Under the pieces are notes generated by a model that worked only from the letters and a program-made list of their open reading frames with translations, searched no databases and was not told the DNA's origin. A DNA stretch of 64,000 bases, from assembly GCA_022823235.1 (NCBI GenBank), contig JAJDXO010000028.1, positions 41,287 to 105,286 of the forward strand, in the 5' to 3' direction. Shown here one piece after another: positions 47,009 to 56,989 of the stretch (position 1 is the first letter of the stretch; every line of letters begins with the position of its first letter). The stretch is from Rhodospirillales bacterium. Lineage in GTDB: Bacteria; Pseudomonadota; Alphaproteobacteria; Rhodospirillales; UBA2165. The translations under genes and the position numbers were made by a program.

Positions 47009-47947
47009 ATGAACCGGGTGCACATCGCTGCCTTCAACGCCGGCGACTACGGAGACCTCATCCGCGCCGAGTTTCCCGAGCTCGAGGTAACCGTGGAAAA
47101 CGTCAAGGGAAAGGCCACGACATCCTTTGCGGATGCAAACGTGTTGATCGGGTTCGGGCCGGCAATGACCGACGAACTGGTCGCTGAGGCCACCGGCCTC
47201 AAGTGGATTCAGGCCCTCGGAACCGGGGTCGACGGATTCGATGACCGAGTCGATGTCACCAAGGTGATTCTCAGCTCCATGCGGGGCATCCACGGCCCCC
47301 AGATGGCGGAAATGGCGTTCCTCATGATGCTGTCGTTCGTCCGGCGGCTGCCGTTCATGCTCGAGAACCAGGCCCACAAGCGCTGGGAACGGTTCACCGC
47401 CGCCAAGCTGGAGGGCAAGACGGCCGTCATCATCGGTATCGGCTTGATCGCCGATGCCCTGGCCGCCCGGTGTCAGGCATTCGGCCTAAGGGTCCTGGGC
47501 GTCTCCGGGACACCGCGCAAGGTTGCCAATTTCGACCGGGTGTATGCGCGCACCGACATGGAGGCGGCGGCGGCGGAGGGGGATTTCGTGATCCTGCTGG
47601 CGCCGCTGACCGACGAGTCCCGCGGCATGATCAACCGGCCTGTCTTCCAGGCGATGAAGCCGTCGGCCTATTTCATCAATCTCGCCCGGGGCGGCGTCGT
47701 CGACGAACGGGATTTCGTGGAGGCCATGCGGCGTGAGCAGATCGCCGGCGCCGCCCTGGACGTTTTCGTCGACGAGCCGCTGCCGGAAACCTCGCCGCTG
47801 TGGGATCTGCCCAATGTGATCATCACCCCGCACCTGGGCGGGCGGACCGAAGGCTACGTCGATCAGGCTATGCCGATCATCCGTCACAACTTCCGCTGTT
47901 ATTTGGACGGCGCGCCCGGGAACATGAAAAATAGAGTAACCAGTTGA
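47009..47947 (+). CDS. D-2-hydroxyacid dehydrogenase (NAD-binding)
   Basis: LKWIQALGTGVDGFD...TAVIIGIGLIADALAARCQAFGLRVLGVSG...INLARGGVVDERDF...DVFVDEPLPETSPLWDLPNVIITPHLGG. Confidence 0.92.
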   Translation: MNRVHIAAFNAGDYGDLIRAEFPELEVTVENVKGKATTSFADANVLIGFGPAMTDELVAEATGLKWIQALGTGVDGFDDRVDVTKVILSSMRGIHGPQMAEMAFLMMLSFVRRLPFMLENQAHKRWERFTAAKLEGKTAVIIGIGLIADALAARCQAFGLRVLGVSGTPRKVANFDRVYARTDMEAAAAEGDFVILLAPLTDESRGMINRPVFQAMKPSAYFINLARGGVVDERDFVEAMRREQIAGAALDVFVDEPLPETSPLWDLPNVIITPHLGGRTEGYVDQAMPIIRHNFRCYLDGAPGNMKNRVTS

Positions 47948-48057
47948 AAATAAATCGTTATTTGAGTGGGGAATAATTCCTTCACACCGGCATTGATATC
48001 ATCGAGGCGCCGCAATGCGGCGCCGACAACCGTAACTCAATCCCATTGGGAGACTCG

Positions 48058-48252
48058 ATGATGTCTAAAATCCTTGCCGCGTTTGTCGCTCTCTTCCTGG
48101 TCGCCGGCTGTGCCTCGGACGCCATGATGAAGAAAGACACCATGAAAAAAGACACCATGATGAAGAAGGACGAGATGAAGAAAGACGCCATGATGAAGAA
48201 GGACGAGATGAAGAAGGACACCATGATGAAAAAGGACAAGATGTCCAAATAG
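48058..48252 (+). CDS. Pentapeptide MXKDX-repeat small lipoprotein
   Basis: MMSKILAAFVALFLVAGCASDAMMKKDTMKKDTMMKKDEMKKDAMMKKDEMKKDTMMKKDKMSK; lipobox LVAGC. Confidence 0.88.
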   Translation: MMSKILAAFVALFLVAGCASDAMMKKDTMKKDTMMKKDEMKKDAMMKKDEMKKDTMMKKDKMSK

Positions 48253-48358
48253 GCGGCCGCTTCGCTATAGTTGACGCCGGTGACCGGGAGGTGTGCGAGG
48301 GCATTCTCCCGGTGACCCACCGACCGAACCCCGGGATTTCTTCGGACCAAAGCCCGCG

Positions 48359-48865
48359 ATGGATAAACGCAAGGACATCATTGAGCAGATGCCGCACTTG
48401 ATGCGCTATGCCCGCGCCCTCACCCGGGACGCCGTGGCCGCCGACGATCTGGTGCAGGATTGCGTCTCGCGGGCGCTGAGCCGGCTGCATCTGTTTAAGG
48501 CGGGAACCAATATGCGGGCCTGGCTGTTCACCATTTTGCACAACATTCATGCCCAGAATATGCGCACCCTCGGCCGGCGCCCCCGGGCCGTGCCCCTGGA
48601 CCGGGAACTCGAGGAGCGGCGTGGCACCGGCCCGACGCAGGACGCCCCCTTGACGGCGCGCGATCTTCAGCGCGCCCTCGATCGGCTGCCGGACGAACAA
48701 CGGGAAGTGGTCCTGCTGGTGGGGCTCGAGGATATGACCTATGCCGAGGCCGCCGAGGTTACAGGCGTGCCGGTCGGCACGATCATGTCGCGCCTGGCCC
48801 GCGGCCGGGAGCGGCTTCGGAGGATGATGGCCGAGGGCGTCCCCGCCCTGAGGAGTGTCAAATGA
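48359..48865 (+). CDS. ECF-type RNA polymerase sigma factor
   Basis: MPHLMRYARALTRDAVAADDLVQDCVSRALSRLHLFKAGTNMRAWLFTILHN...LPDEQREVVLLVGLEDMTYAEAAEVTGVPVGTIMSRLARGRERLR. Confidence 0.94.
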   Translation: MDKRKDIIEQMPHLMRYARALTRDAVAADDLVQDCVSRALSRLHLFKAGTNMRAWLFTILHNIHAQNMRTLGRRPRAVPLDRELEERRGTGPTQDAPLTARDLQRALDRLPDEQREVVLLVGLEDMTYAEAAEVTGVPVGTIMSRLARGRERLRRMMAEGVPALRSVK

Positions 48866-49632
48866 CCGGCGAGACGGGTTTCACCGAAACCGACCTCCAT
48901 GCCTATGCCGATGGCGAGCTGGACCGGGCCACCCTCGCCGAAATCGAGCGCTGGCTTGCCGAAACTCCCGAGGCGGCGGCCCAACTCCATGCCATCAAAC
49001 TCCAAAAGCATTTGATGCATGAGCACTACGACGACGGCCTGGAGGCGCCGTGGCCGGCGGGTGTCGAGGAAATGCTGACCGGAGAGCCCGAGCGGAAGTG
49101 GTGGCCCGGCTGGACGAGGCTGGCCGCCTCGGTCCTGCTTCTGCTGGTCGGCGGTGCCGCCGGTTGGGGTGTCACCCAGGTCGGGTCGCCGGAGCAAACC
49201 GCCGGGCGGAGCTTCGTCCAAAACGCGCTCTATGCCCACGCCGTCTATTCCCACGACGAACAGCGCCCGGTCGAGGTCAGCATCGACGAGGAGCAGCTGC
49301 TGGTCGACTGGCTGTCCGAGCGGATCGGCGAAAAGCTCATGACCCCCGACCTGGCAAGCAACGGCTTCAAGCTTATCGGCGGCCGCCTGGTGTCGGACAC
49401 CGGAATGCCGGCCGCGCAGCTCATGTACGAAGACGTGCGTGCCAAACGGGTCACGCTCTATGTGCGCAAGGCGTTCGAGGACAAGAACTCGGCATTCCGG
49501 TTTATTTCCGAGGACGGCATGGTCGCCTTCTACTGGACCGATGGGCCGCTGTCCTACGCCCTGACGGGGGAGATGCCGCGGGGCGATCTCCTGGATCTCG
49601 CCCAAATGGTCTTCAAGGACATTTCTTCCTGA
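48862..49632 (+). CDS. Anti-sigma factor (single-TM)
   Basis: TETDLHAYADGELDRATLAEIERWLAETPEAAAQLHAIKLQK...TM LAASVLLLLVGGAAGWGV; overlaps sigma stop. Confidence 0.88.
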   Translation: MTGETGFTETDLHAYADGELDRATLAEIERWLAETPEAAAQLHAIKLQKHLMHEHYDDGLEAPWPAGVEEMLTGEPERKWWPGWTRLAASVLLLLVGGAAGWGVTQVGSPEQTAGRSFVQNALYAHAVYSHDEQRPVEVSIDEEQLLVDWLSERIGEKLMTPDLASNGFKLIGGRLVSDTGMPAAQLMYEDVRAKRVTLYVRKAFEDKNSAFRFISEDGMVAFYWTDGPLSYALTGEMPRGDLLDLAQMVFKDISS

Positions 49633-49669
49633 CGGCGGATCGACCCGGGGTCGCCCTGATTTCGGGTTT

Positions 49670-50371
49670 CTAGAACGGTGCGCCGACGGCCTTGCAAACG
49701 AATTTCATTAGCGGCGTCACCGCCCTGAAACCATCCTCCACGTCGGAAACGAAGGATTTGGCGCGGGCCGCGCGTTCGGTGTCGTAACACATGGCGAAAA
49801 AGGTTTGCCGCTTGATGTCTTCAATATGCTTTTCGTCGGCCGAGAAACCCTTGGGCGGCCGTTTCAAGGCATCCCCCATAATGCCGCCGGTTTTCGCGTT
49901 GAGCGCCTTGTTATTGATGACCCGGGTCCAGGCGGCGGGGTCTTTGCCGATCGCGGTCCGGATCTTGGCGAGCTCCGGTGCGGGCGGCTTCCAAATGCCG
50001 CCGCCGTAGATCACCTTTCCGGGCTCGAGGTGAAGATAGAACCCGGGGGCGTGCGCATCCTTGCCGGCCGAATGACGGAACTGCACGGCCGCGTGCTCTT
50101 TGTACGGCCGCTTGTCCCTGGAAAACCGCACGTCCCGATAAATCCGGAACATGGATCCGCCGTTGGGCTTGGGATCGGCAACGTAATGCTTTGAAATCCC
50201 GGCGAGGCGCGGCGCCATTTCCTCGATGAACGAGATGCAGGCCGCCACCACCACTTCGCGATACCGGTCCTTGTTGGCTTCGAACCAAGGCCGCTCGTTG
50301 TTGCCTGCCAGTTCTTCGAAAAACTCGAAAAAATCCCGGCCGAATCCGGTGAATGGCCCGGTGAATGGCAT
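49670..50371 (-). CDS. DUF2461 / TIGR02453 family protein
   Basis: FTGFGRDFFEFFEELAGNNERPWFEANKDRYREVV...SMFRIYRDVRFSRDKRPYKEHAAVQFRH. Confidence 0.93.
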   Translation of the reverse strand: MPFTGPFTGFGRDFFEFFEELAGNNERPWFEANKDRYREVVVAACISFIEEMAPRLAGISKHYVADPKPNGGSMFRIYRDVRFSRDKRPYKEHAAVQFRHSAGKDAHAPGFYLHLEPGKVIYGGGIWKPPAPELAKIRTAIGKDPAAWTRVINNKALNAKTGGIMGDALKRPPKGFSADEKHIEDIKRQTFFAMCYDTERAARAKSFVSDVEDGFRAVTPLMKFVCKAVGAPF

Positions 50372-50432
50372 GGCGCGCTCCTTGGGTGTCGCTGTGGTCG
50401 TGAGGATAGCGCGCGCCGGTTCGGTGCGCCAA

Positions 50433-52322
50433 CTAAGTCGTCGCCATGGAGACCGCGGCCATGATTTCCTCGTCGGGCACGTCGTCGAAGGATGCATAGT
50501 TCATGGTGTAGAGGCGGTTGTAGAGGCCGCCCATGGCGATCAGTTCGTCATGGGTGCCCTGCTCGATGATTTCGCCTTCCTGCAGGACGATTATCCGGTC
50601 GGCGTTCCGCACGGTCGCCAGGCGGTGGGCGATGACAATCCCGGTCCGGCCTTCGAGCAGTTTCGCCAGAGCCCGCTGGATTTGCCGTTCGGTAAAGCTG
50701 TCGACATTGGCGGTCGCCTCGTCGAGCACGAGGATGCCGGCGTCGGCGATGACCGCCCGGGCGAAACTCAGCAACTGCCGCTGCCCGATGGACAGGTTGA
50801 CGCCGCGCTGCCCGAGCATGGTGCCGTAGCCTTCGGGCAGCCGGCCGATGAATTCATGGGCGCCAACCGCCTGGGCCGCCTCGATGACCTCTTCCAGCGT
50901 CGCCTCCTGTTTGTGGTAGCGGACATTGTCGAGGACGGTCCCGGTAAACAGGAACGGTTCCTGAAGCACCATGGCGACGTTGCGCCCAAGGCTCTCCTGG
51001 GTGACGTCGCGGACGTCGTAGCCGCCGACCCGCACCTCGCCTTCCCAGACGTCGTAGAACCGGTGCATAAGCGCGGCCGTGCTTGTCTTGCCCGAACCCG
51101 TGGGACCGACGAGGGCCACCGTCTCGCCCGGCTTGATGTCGATGTCGATGTTCTTGAGCACCGGCTGGCCGGGCAGATACCCGAAAGTCACGTCCTTGAA
51201 CCGAACCGCGCCGTCGATCGAGCCGGGGTCGACGGCATCCAGCCTGTCCTCGACCTCGACCTTGACGTCGAGCACTTCGAAGATGCGCTGACTCGACGCC
51301 ATGGCGCGCTGCATCATGTTGTATTGCATCATCAACGAGCGGATCGGGTCGAAGAACCGCTGGACGTAGAACAGGAAGGCCACCATGACGCCCAGATCGA
51401 GGGTGTCGGCGAGGACCATGTTGCCGCCGACGATGACGACGATGGCCATGGCGATTCCGGTCAGGGTATCCACTGTCGGCACCATCACCTGGGCGATCCG
51501 ATTCGCCCGAAGGTGGGAGTTGAGGTTGTCGCGGGCCTTGCCCTCGAAGACCTCGAAGTTGACCCCCTGGCGGGTCATCTCCTGAACCGTTCGCACGCCG
51601 TTGATGTTCTCGGCCAGCGCGCCGTTGACGATGGACGAGGTCTGCCGTGCCAGCATGAAGGCCCGGCGCGCGACGGGCAGCCAAATGAGGCGGAACAGGA
51701 CCAGCGCCGGCACCACCGACAGGGTCAGCAGGCCAAGCTCCACATTGAGGCTCAAGAGCACGATGATAATGCCGAGGATGAGGACGAAATCCCCGATGGC
51801 CAAAATCGAAGTTTCGAGAAATTCCTGGATCGAACTGACGTCGCCCTGAAGCCGGGACATCAACCGGCCGACTTCGGTCTTGTCCATGAAGCTCAGCGAG
51901 ACCCGCTGCAGGTGCCCGTACATGGCCCGGCGCATATCCACCAACATCCGCTCGGCGGTTCGCGCCACCAGCGTCAGCTGACAATAGTTGGCGATGAAAT
52001 TGGTAATGATGATGCCGAAAAACACCGCCACCGCGATCTCCAGCAGGTTCTCGGACGCGGCACCCTCGAGCAGCGCGCTGTCGATGGTCTCGCGAATGAC
52101 CAGGGGAATGGACAACTGGGTCAGCGTAAAGGCCAGGACCGCGACAATCCCGATCGCAACGGTCATCCGGTAAGGGCGGACGAAGCCAAGGAAACGGCGG
52201 ATGATCCGCCCGTCGAACGCCGCGGCGAATATCTCCTCGTCCCGATCCGCCGTCAGCGCCTTCAGCCGGTCGATGGATTCCCGGCCGGGTAGCGTGGTTT
52301 TCCTTGGTGCGGTCAGGGACAT
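50433..52322 (-). CDS. ABC transporter, fused permease/ATP-binding (exporter half 2)
   Basis: TM domain plus LVGPTGSGKTSTAALMHRFYDVWEGEV, LSIGQRQLLSFARAVIADAGILVLDEATANVD. Confidence 0.95.
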   Translation of the reverse strand: MSLTAPRKTTLPGRESIDRLKALTADRDEEIFAAAFDGRIIRRFLGFVRPYRMTVAIGIVAVLAFTLTQLSIPLVIRETIDSALLEGAASENLLEIAVAVFFGIIITNFIANYCQLTLVARTAERMLVDMRRAMYGHLQRVSLSFMDKTEVGRLMSRLQGDVSSIQEFLETSILAIGDFVLILGIIIVLLSLNVELGLLTLSVVPALVLFRLIWLPVARRAFMLARQTSSIVNGALAENINGVRTVQEMTRQGVNFEVFEGKARDNLNSHLRANRIAQVMVPTVDTLTGIAMAIVVIVGGNMVLADTLDLGVMVAFLFYVQRFFDPIRSLMMQYNMMQRAMASSQRIFEVLDVKVEVEDRLDAVDPGSIDGAVRFKDVTFGYLPGQPVLKNIDIDIKPGETVALVGPTGSGKTSTAALMHRFYDVWEGEVRVGGYDVRDVTQESLGRNVAMVLQEPFLFTGTVLDNVRYHKQEATLEEVIEAAQAVGAHEFIGRLPEGYGTMLGQRGVNLSIGQRQLLSFARAVIADAGILVLDEATANVDSFTERQIQRALAKLLEGRTGIVIAHRLATVRNADRIIVLQEGEIIEQGTHDELIAMGGLYNRLYTMNYASFDDVPDEEIMAAVSMATT

Positions 52323-52326
52323 GGCC

Positions 52327-54240
52327 TTACTCCGCCGGCTCCGACTCGGCCGGCCCGCCGCCTGTTTCTTTGCCGACGATCTGGAGGTCGTAGAGCGCCC
52401 GGTAGCGGCCGCCGGAAGCCAGCAAATCGTCGTGGGCGCCCCGCTCGACGATCCGGCCATCCTCCAGGAAGATGATCTCGTCGGCATGCATGAGCGAACT
52501 CAGCCGATGGGAGACGATGATGGTCGCCCGGTCCTTGGTCAGATCCATCAGCGCCGCCCGGATGCGCTGTTCGGTCGCGGCGTCGATGGCCGCGGTCGAA
52601 TCGTCGAATACCATCACGGTCGGCGTCAGCAGGACGCTACGGGCGATGGACAAGCGCTGGCGCTGGCCGCCGGACAGGGAAACGCCCCGCTCGCCGACCA
52701 GGGTTTCATAGCCCTGCGGCAGCGCGGCGATGTAATTGTGCAGTTGCGAGGCTTCCGTCGCTCCCTCGATGCGGCTCTGCTCGGCGAAGGGATCGCCGTA
52801 GGCGACGTTCGCCGACACCGGGGACGTGAACAGAAACGTATCCTGCTGCACGACACCGACCGAACTCCGAAGCGAATCCAGGGTCACATCGCGGATGTCC
52901 TGGCCGTCGATGGTGATCGCGCCGTCGGTGACATCGTAGAACCGCGGGATCAGGTGGACGATGGTCGACTTGCCGCTGCCGGGCGGGCCGACAATTCCGA
53001 GGGTCTGTCCGGGCCGCACCTCAAAGGAGATATCGGAAACGGTTCGCTCGCCCGGAAATCCCTCGTAGGAAAACCCGACCCGGTCGAATTTCAACACCCC
53101 TTCGGTGGGCATCAACGGCCGGGCGTCCGGGCTGTCGCCGACCGCCGCTTCCATATCGAGGACATCAAACAGCCGGACCCCGGCCACGGATGCGCGGGCG
53201 ACGCCGTTGATCACCATGCCGATCTGCCGGACCGGCATCTGAAGGATGGTCATAAAGGCGAGGAACTGGGTCAGTTCGCCGACCGTCAACTCGCCGGCAA
53301 GGATTTTCACGCCGCCGGCCCAAAGAACGAATCCCATGGCGATGAAATAGGAAAAGTTCATCACAGCGGTGTTGCCGTAGCGGACCTTCACCCGCTCCAT
53401 GGAGATGTCGAGCGCCACTTTGGAGCCGGCATCGAACTTCTCCATCTCGAAGTCCTGGGCGCCGAAAGCGCGCACGACGCGAATGCCGCCCAGGTTTTCC
53501 TCCATGATCCGGGTCAGCACCGAGAGCGCTTCCTGAAGCTGACGCCACAAGGCGCGGATGCGGAGCCGGAATACCAGCCCCCGCCAGAAGGCAAAAGGCA
53601 CGAAGCTCAGGCTCAACAGGCCGAGCATCAGGTCGCTGCCCATATAGAGATAGGCGCCGCCGCCGACCAGCACCGCCAACAGGATCATGCGCAGGATACC
53701 GAAATCGATGAACCGGCGGATGCCTTCGATGTCCAACATGCCGCGGGTCAGCAGATCGCCCGAATGGATGCGGTCGTGATAGGAAAAGCTGAGACGCTGA
53801 AGCTTTTCGAAGTAGGCGAGCCGCAGCTGGTATGCCAGGTGCTGGCCGATCGCCTCACCGAGATAGTTGTGCATCATCGTGAAGCCGCCCCGGAGCACGG
53901 CCGCTCCGATGATCATTCCCGCCGCGAACAGGAGTGCCGATTTGACCTCTTCAGCGCCTCCTTGCCCGGATTCCAGCAAACCGGTCGCATTGTCGACCGC
54001 GTCGCCGAGGAACAGGGGTATGAGCAGCTGGAAGATTCCGGCCGCGATCACCGATATGACCGCCACGATGCAATGCCAGGGATAGCCGAGCGCCATTTTG
54101 CTGATCCGCAGCAGCGCCTTGGCGCCCCGATCATACTGTCCCTCCAGGGAGGGGACCTTGTAGTCCATCCCCGACTTCGGCCGCGAGCCGCCGCCGCCGG
54201 GTCCCATCGGACCAAAGGGTTTTGCGGAACTTTCGTTCAC
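52327..54240 (-). CDS. ABC transporter, fused permease/ATP-binding (exporter half 1)
   Basis: TM domain plus IVGPPGSGKSTIVHLIPRFYDVTDG, LSGGQRQRLSIARSVLLTPTVMVFDDSTAAID. Confidence 0.95.
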   Translation of the reverse strand: MNESSAKPFGPMGPGGGGSRPKSGMDYKVPSLEGQYDRGAKALLRISKMALGYPWHCIVAVISVIAAGIFQLLIPLFLGDAVDNATGLLESGQGGAEEVKSALLFAAGMIIGAAVLRGGFTMMHNYLGEAIGQHLAYQLRLAYFEKLQRLSFSYHDRIHSGDLLTRGMLDIEGIRRFIDFGILRMILLAVLVGGGAYLYMGSDLMLGLLSLSFVPFAFWRGLVFRLRIRALWRQLQEALSVLTRIMEENLGGIRVVRAFGAQDFEMEKFDAGSKVALDISMERVKVRYGNTAVMNFSYFIAMGFVLWAGGVKILAGELTVGELTQFLAFMTILQMPVRQIGMVINGVARASVAGVRLFDVLDMEAAVGDSPDARPLMPTEGVLKFDRVGFSYEGFPGERTVSDISFEVRPGQTLGIVGPPGSGKSTIVHLIPRFYDVTDGAITIDGQDIRDVTLDSLRSSVGVVQQDTFLFTSPVSANVAYGDPFAEQSRIEGATEASQLHNYIAALPQGYETLVGERGVSLSGGQRQRLSIARSVLLTPTVMVFDDSTAAIDAATEQRIRAALMDLTKDRATIIVSHRLSSLMHADEIIFLEDGRIVERGAHDDLLASGGRYRALYDLQIVGKETGGGPAESEPAE

Positions 54241-54489
54241 CGGTTTCCCAATCCCATTCCCGCGCCCGCCCGGTTCCGCGCCGCTCGGCGGAGCGGCCCG
54301 CGTCGGCCGCTCGCGTCGGAACTGACGGGTCTTTGTGAGAACGGAGCGTGATCCGCCCCGCCGGTTTCAAACTAATGGACGGCTATCGGGCTTTCAAGAC
54401 GGAGCCCGCCGCGCCGGCCAATGGTGTATTTCCGCAGACCGGACCATCCGGGTCGGGACTTCCGGGATCGGGGATGCTAAGAAATCCGA

Positions 54490-55890
54490 ATGAATGATCT
54501 GATAAGGATGACCGCCCGCGAGGCCGTCCAACGTCTCAAAAGCAAAGACGTCTCGCCCCACGAACTCATCGATGCGGCGTTGTCCCGCATTGCCGAGGTG
54601 GAACCGTCGGTCAATGCGCTCCCTACCCTGTGTGAAGACCGGGCGCGGGATTTCGCCGCCAACCTGTCGGGGAATCCGGACCAGCCCGGCTGGCTCGCCG
54701 GGCTGCCCGTCGCCATCAAGGACATGAACGAGGTCGGCGGGGTTCGCACCACCTACGGCTCGCCCATCTACGCCGATCATGTGCCGGAAAAATCCGACAT
54801 CACGGTGACCGCCATGGAGGCCCTGGGCGCGACGGTGCTCGCCAAGTCCAATACGCCCGAATTCGCCGCCGGCGCCAACACCTTCAATGAGGTGTTCGGC
54901 AAGACCCGGAATCCCTGGAACACGGCGCTCACCTGCGGCGGTTCCTCGGGCGGATCGGCGGTGGCGCTGGCCACCGGCGAGGTTTGGCTGGCGGGGGGCT
55001 CCGATCTTGGCGGCAGCCTGCGCACACCGGCGGCTTTCTGTTCGGTGGTCGGCTATCGACCGAGCCCGGGGCGGGTGCGCCGGGCCAACGTCAACCCTTT
55101 CGACACCATGGGGGTCAACGGGCCCATGGCCCGCAACGTCGGCGACGTGGGCCTGCTGCTCGACAATATGGCCGGCGAGGATATCGCCGACCCCATCAGC
55201 CTGCCGGTGCCGGATGTCCCTTACCAGACGTCGGCCGAAAGCCCCCGGCCGCCGAAGCGGATCGCCTTTACCCGGGATTTCGGCTTCCTGCCCGTCGCCG
55301 CCGAGATCAAGGAAATCGCGGCGGGCGCCGCCTCACATCTCGAAGGGCTCGGCGCCGAGGTGGTGGAGGCCCATCCCGATCTGAAAGATGGTCCGGAGAT
55401 CTTTCAAACCATTCGGGCCGCCGCGTACGCCGCCGGCATGGCGGAATTGATCGAACGGCACCGGAACCTGATCAAGCCCGAAATAATCTGGAACGCGGAA
55501 AAAGGGCTGGCGGTCTCACCGGAAGAGATTGCCCGGGCCACCGTCGCGCGAGGGGCCCTCTACCAGCGCACCGTTTCTTTCTTCGACGATTTCGATCTCC
55601 TGGTTGCGCCGGTGACGCAGGTTTCGCCGTTTGACGTAGACATCCGCTACGTGACCGAAATCGAAGGCACCGAGTTGGAGACCTATGTCGATTGGATCGC
55701 CCTGCCCTCCATTGTCACCCTCACCGCCTGTCCCGCCTTGTCGCTGCCCTGCGGCTTTACCGGGGACGGCCTGCCGGTGGGCCTGCAGTTGATTGCGCCG
55801 CCGAGGCGCGATGCCGATTTGCTCTCCATGGCCGCCGCGGTCGAGCAGCTCTTTGGTCTGGCCGGCCAAGTCCCCATCGATCCCCGTTGA
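54490..55890 (+). CDS. Amidase (amidase signature family)
   Basis: GLPVAIKDMNEVGGVRTTYGSP...NPWNTALTCGGSSGGSAVALATGEVWLAGGSDLGGSLRTPAAFCSVVGYRPSPG. Confidence 0.95.
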   Translation: MNDLIRMTAREAVQRLKSKDVSPHELIDAALSRIAEVEPSVNALPTLCEDRARDFAANLSGNPDQPGWLAGLPVAIKDMNEVGGVRTTYGSPIYADHVPEKSDITVTAMEALGATVLAKSNTPEFAAGANTFNEVFGKTRNPWNTALTCGGSSGGSAVALATGEVWLAGGSDLGGSLRTPAAFCSVVGYRPSPGRVRRANVNPFDTMGVNGPMARNVGDVGLLLDNMAGEDIADPISLPVPDVPYQTSAESPRPPKRIAFTRDFGFLPVAAEIKEIAAGAASHLEGLGAEVVEAHPDLKDGPEIFQTIRAAAYAAGMAELIERHRNLIKPEIIWNAEKGLAVSPEEIARATVARGALYQRTVSFFDDFDLLVAPVTQVSPFDVDIRYVTEIEGTELETYVDWIALPSIVTLTACPALSLPCGFTGDGLPVGLQLIAPPRRDADLLSMAAAVEQLFGLAGQVPIDPR

Positions 55891-55941
55891 CGCGGGTTAA
55901 ACGACTTGACCACAGGGTGACCCCCTGACACCTTCCCGCCG

Positions 55942-56901
55942 ATGAGAATCTTCCGCCATTACAATGACTTGCCTGACGACTTCCGGGGCGCTTCCATCGC
56001 CATCGGCAATTTCGACGGCGTCCATCTCGGCCATCGGGAAGTGATCAACACCGCCGGAGCGGTGGCCAAGGAGCGGGATATTCCATGGGGCGTGATGACC
56101 TTCGAGCCTCACCCCCGAATGTTCTTCCAGAAAAGCATCGAGCCGTTCCGCCTGACGCCGTTTCATCTCAAGGCGCGAATCATCGAGGAACTGGGCGCCG
56201 ACTTCCTGATGGTGCTGCATTTCGACAAGAAGTTCTCCGATCTTACGGCGGACGCCTTCGTCGGCGACGTATTGAAGGCCAGTCTCGATGCCCGCCATAT
56301 CGTCTGCGGCTTCGATTTCGTTTTCGGCAAAAACCGGCAAGGCGACGGGAACTTTCTGAGGCGACGGGGTCGGGAGTTGGGCTTCGGCACGTCGAGCGTC
56401 GGCGCCGTGCTCGACGATACCGGCGAAGCGATCTCTTCGACCCGCGTTCGGGACTACCTCTCCGATGCCGATCCCCGCGGCGCGGCGCGGCTGCTCGGCC
56501 GCTACCATGAAATTTCGGGTCGGGTGGTGCGCGGCGACGAGCGCGGGCGAACCATCGGGTTTCCCACCGCCAACCTGGAATTCGATATCAACAACCGGCC
56601 GGCCACCGGCGTCTATGCGGTCCGCACCGGGATCGACCGGGGCGGCGTCATCGACTGGCGGGACGGCGTCGCCAATCTGGGCCGCCGCCCAACCTTCGGC
56701 GACGAAGACCGGATTACCCTGGAAACCCATCTTTTCGACTTCGATCAGGACATTTACGGCCAGCATTTGCGGGTCGGATTGGTGGAATATCTGCGCCCCG
56801 AGCAGAAGTTCGACGGCATCGACGAGCTGACTCGGGCGATCCGGCGGGATTGCACCGACGCCCGCGCCGTCCTCGCCAATGAGCGGGACCGAAAAAACTG
56901 A
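55942..56901 (+). CDS. ribF: Bifunctional riboflavin kinase/FAD synthetase
   Basis: SIAIGNFDGVHLGHREVINTA...VCGFDFVFGKNRQGD...STRVRDYLSDADPRGAARLLGRYHEISGRVVRGDERGRTIGFPTANL. Confidence 0.96.
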   Translation: MRIFRHYNDLPDDFRGASIAIGNFDGVHLGHREVINTAGAVAKERDIPWGVMTFEPHPRMFFQKSIEPFRLTPFHLKARIIEELGADFLMVLHFDKKFSDLTADAFVGDVLKASLDARHIVCGFDFVFGKNRQGDGNFLRRRGRELGFGTSSVGAVLDDTGEAISSTRVRDYLSDADPRGAARLLGRYHEISGRVVRGDERGRTIGFPTANLEFDINNRPATGVYAVRTGIDRGGVIDWRDGVANLGRRPTFGDEDRITLETHLFDFDQDIYGQHLRVGLVEYLRPEQKFDGIDELTRAIRRDCTDARAVLANERDRKN

Positions 56902-56989
56902 TGGAATTCCGGGCAACAGCCTTTGATTTCCGGGCCGAGGGGGGATAAAACCGCCCCTCTTGGCGATACGGCCATTCGGATCACATGAG

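Noticed and set aside
50226-54351. 688-aa and 716-aa plus-strand ORFs opposite the two ABC transporters
   Set aside because: His/Asp/Arg-rich antisense artefacts; the minus strand encodes complete ABC exporters with Walker A/signature motifs
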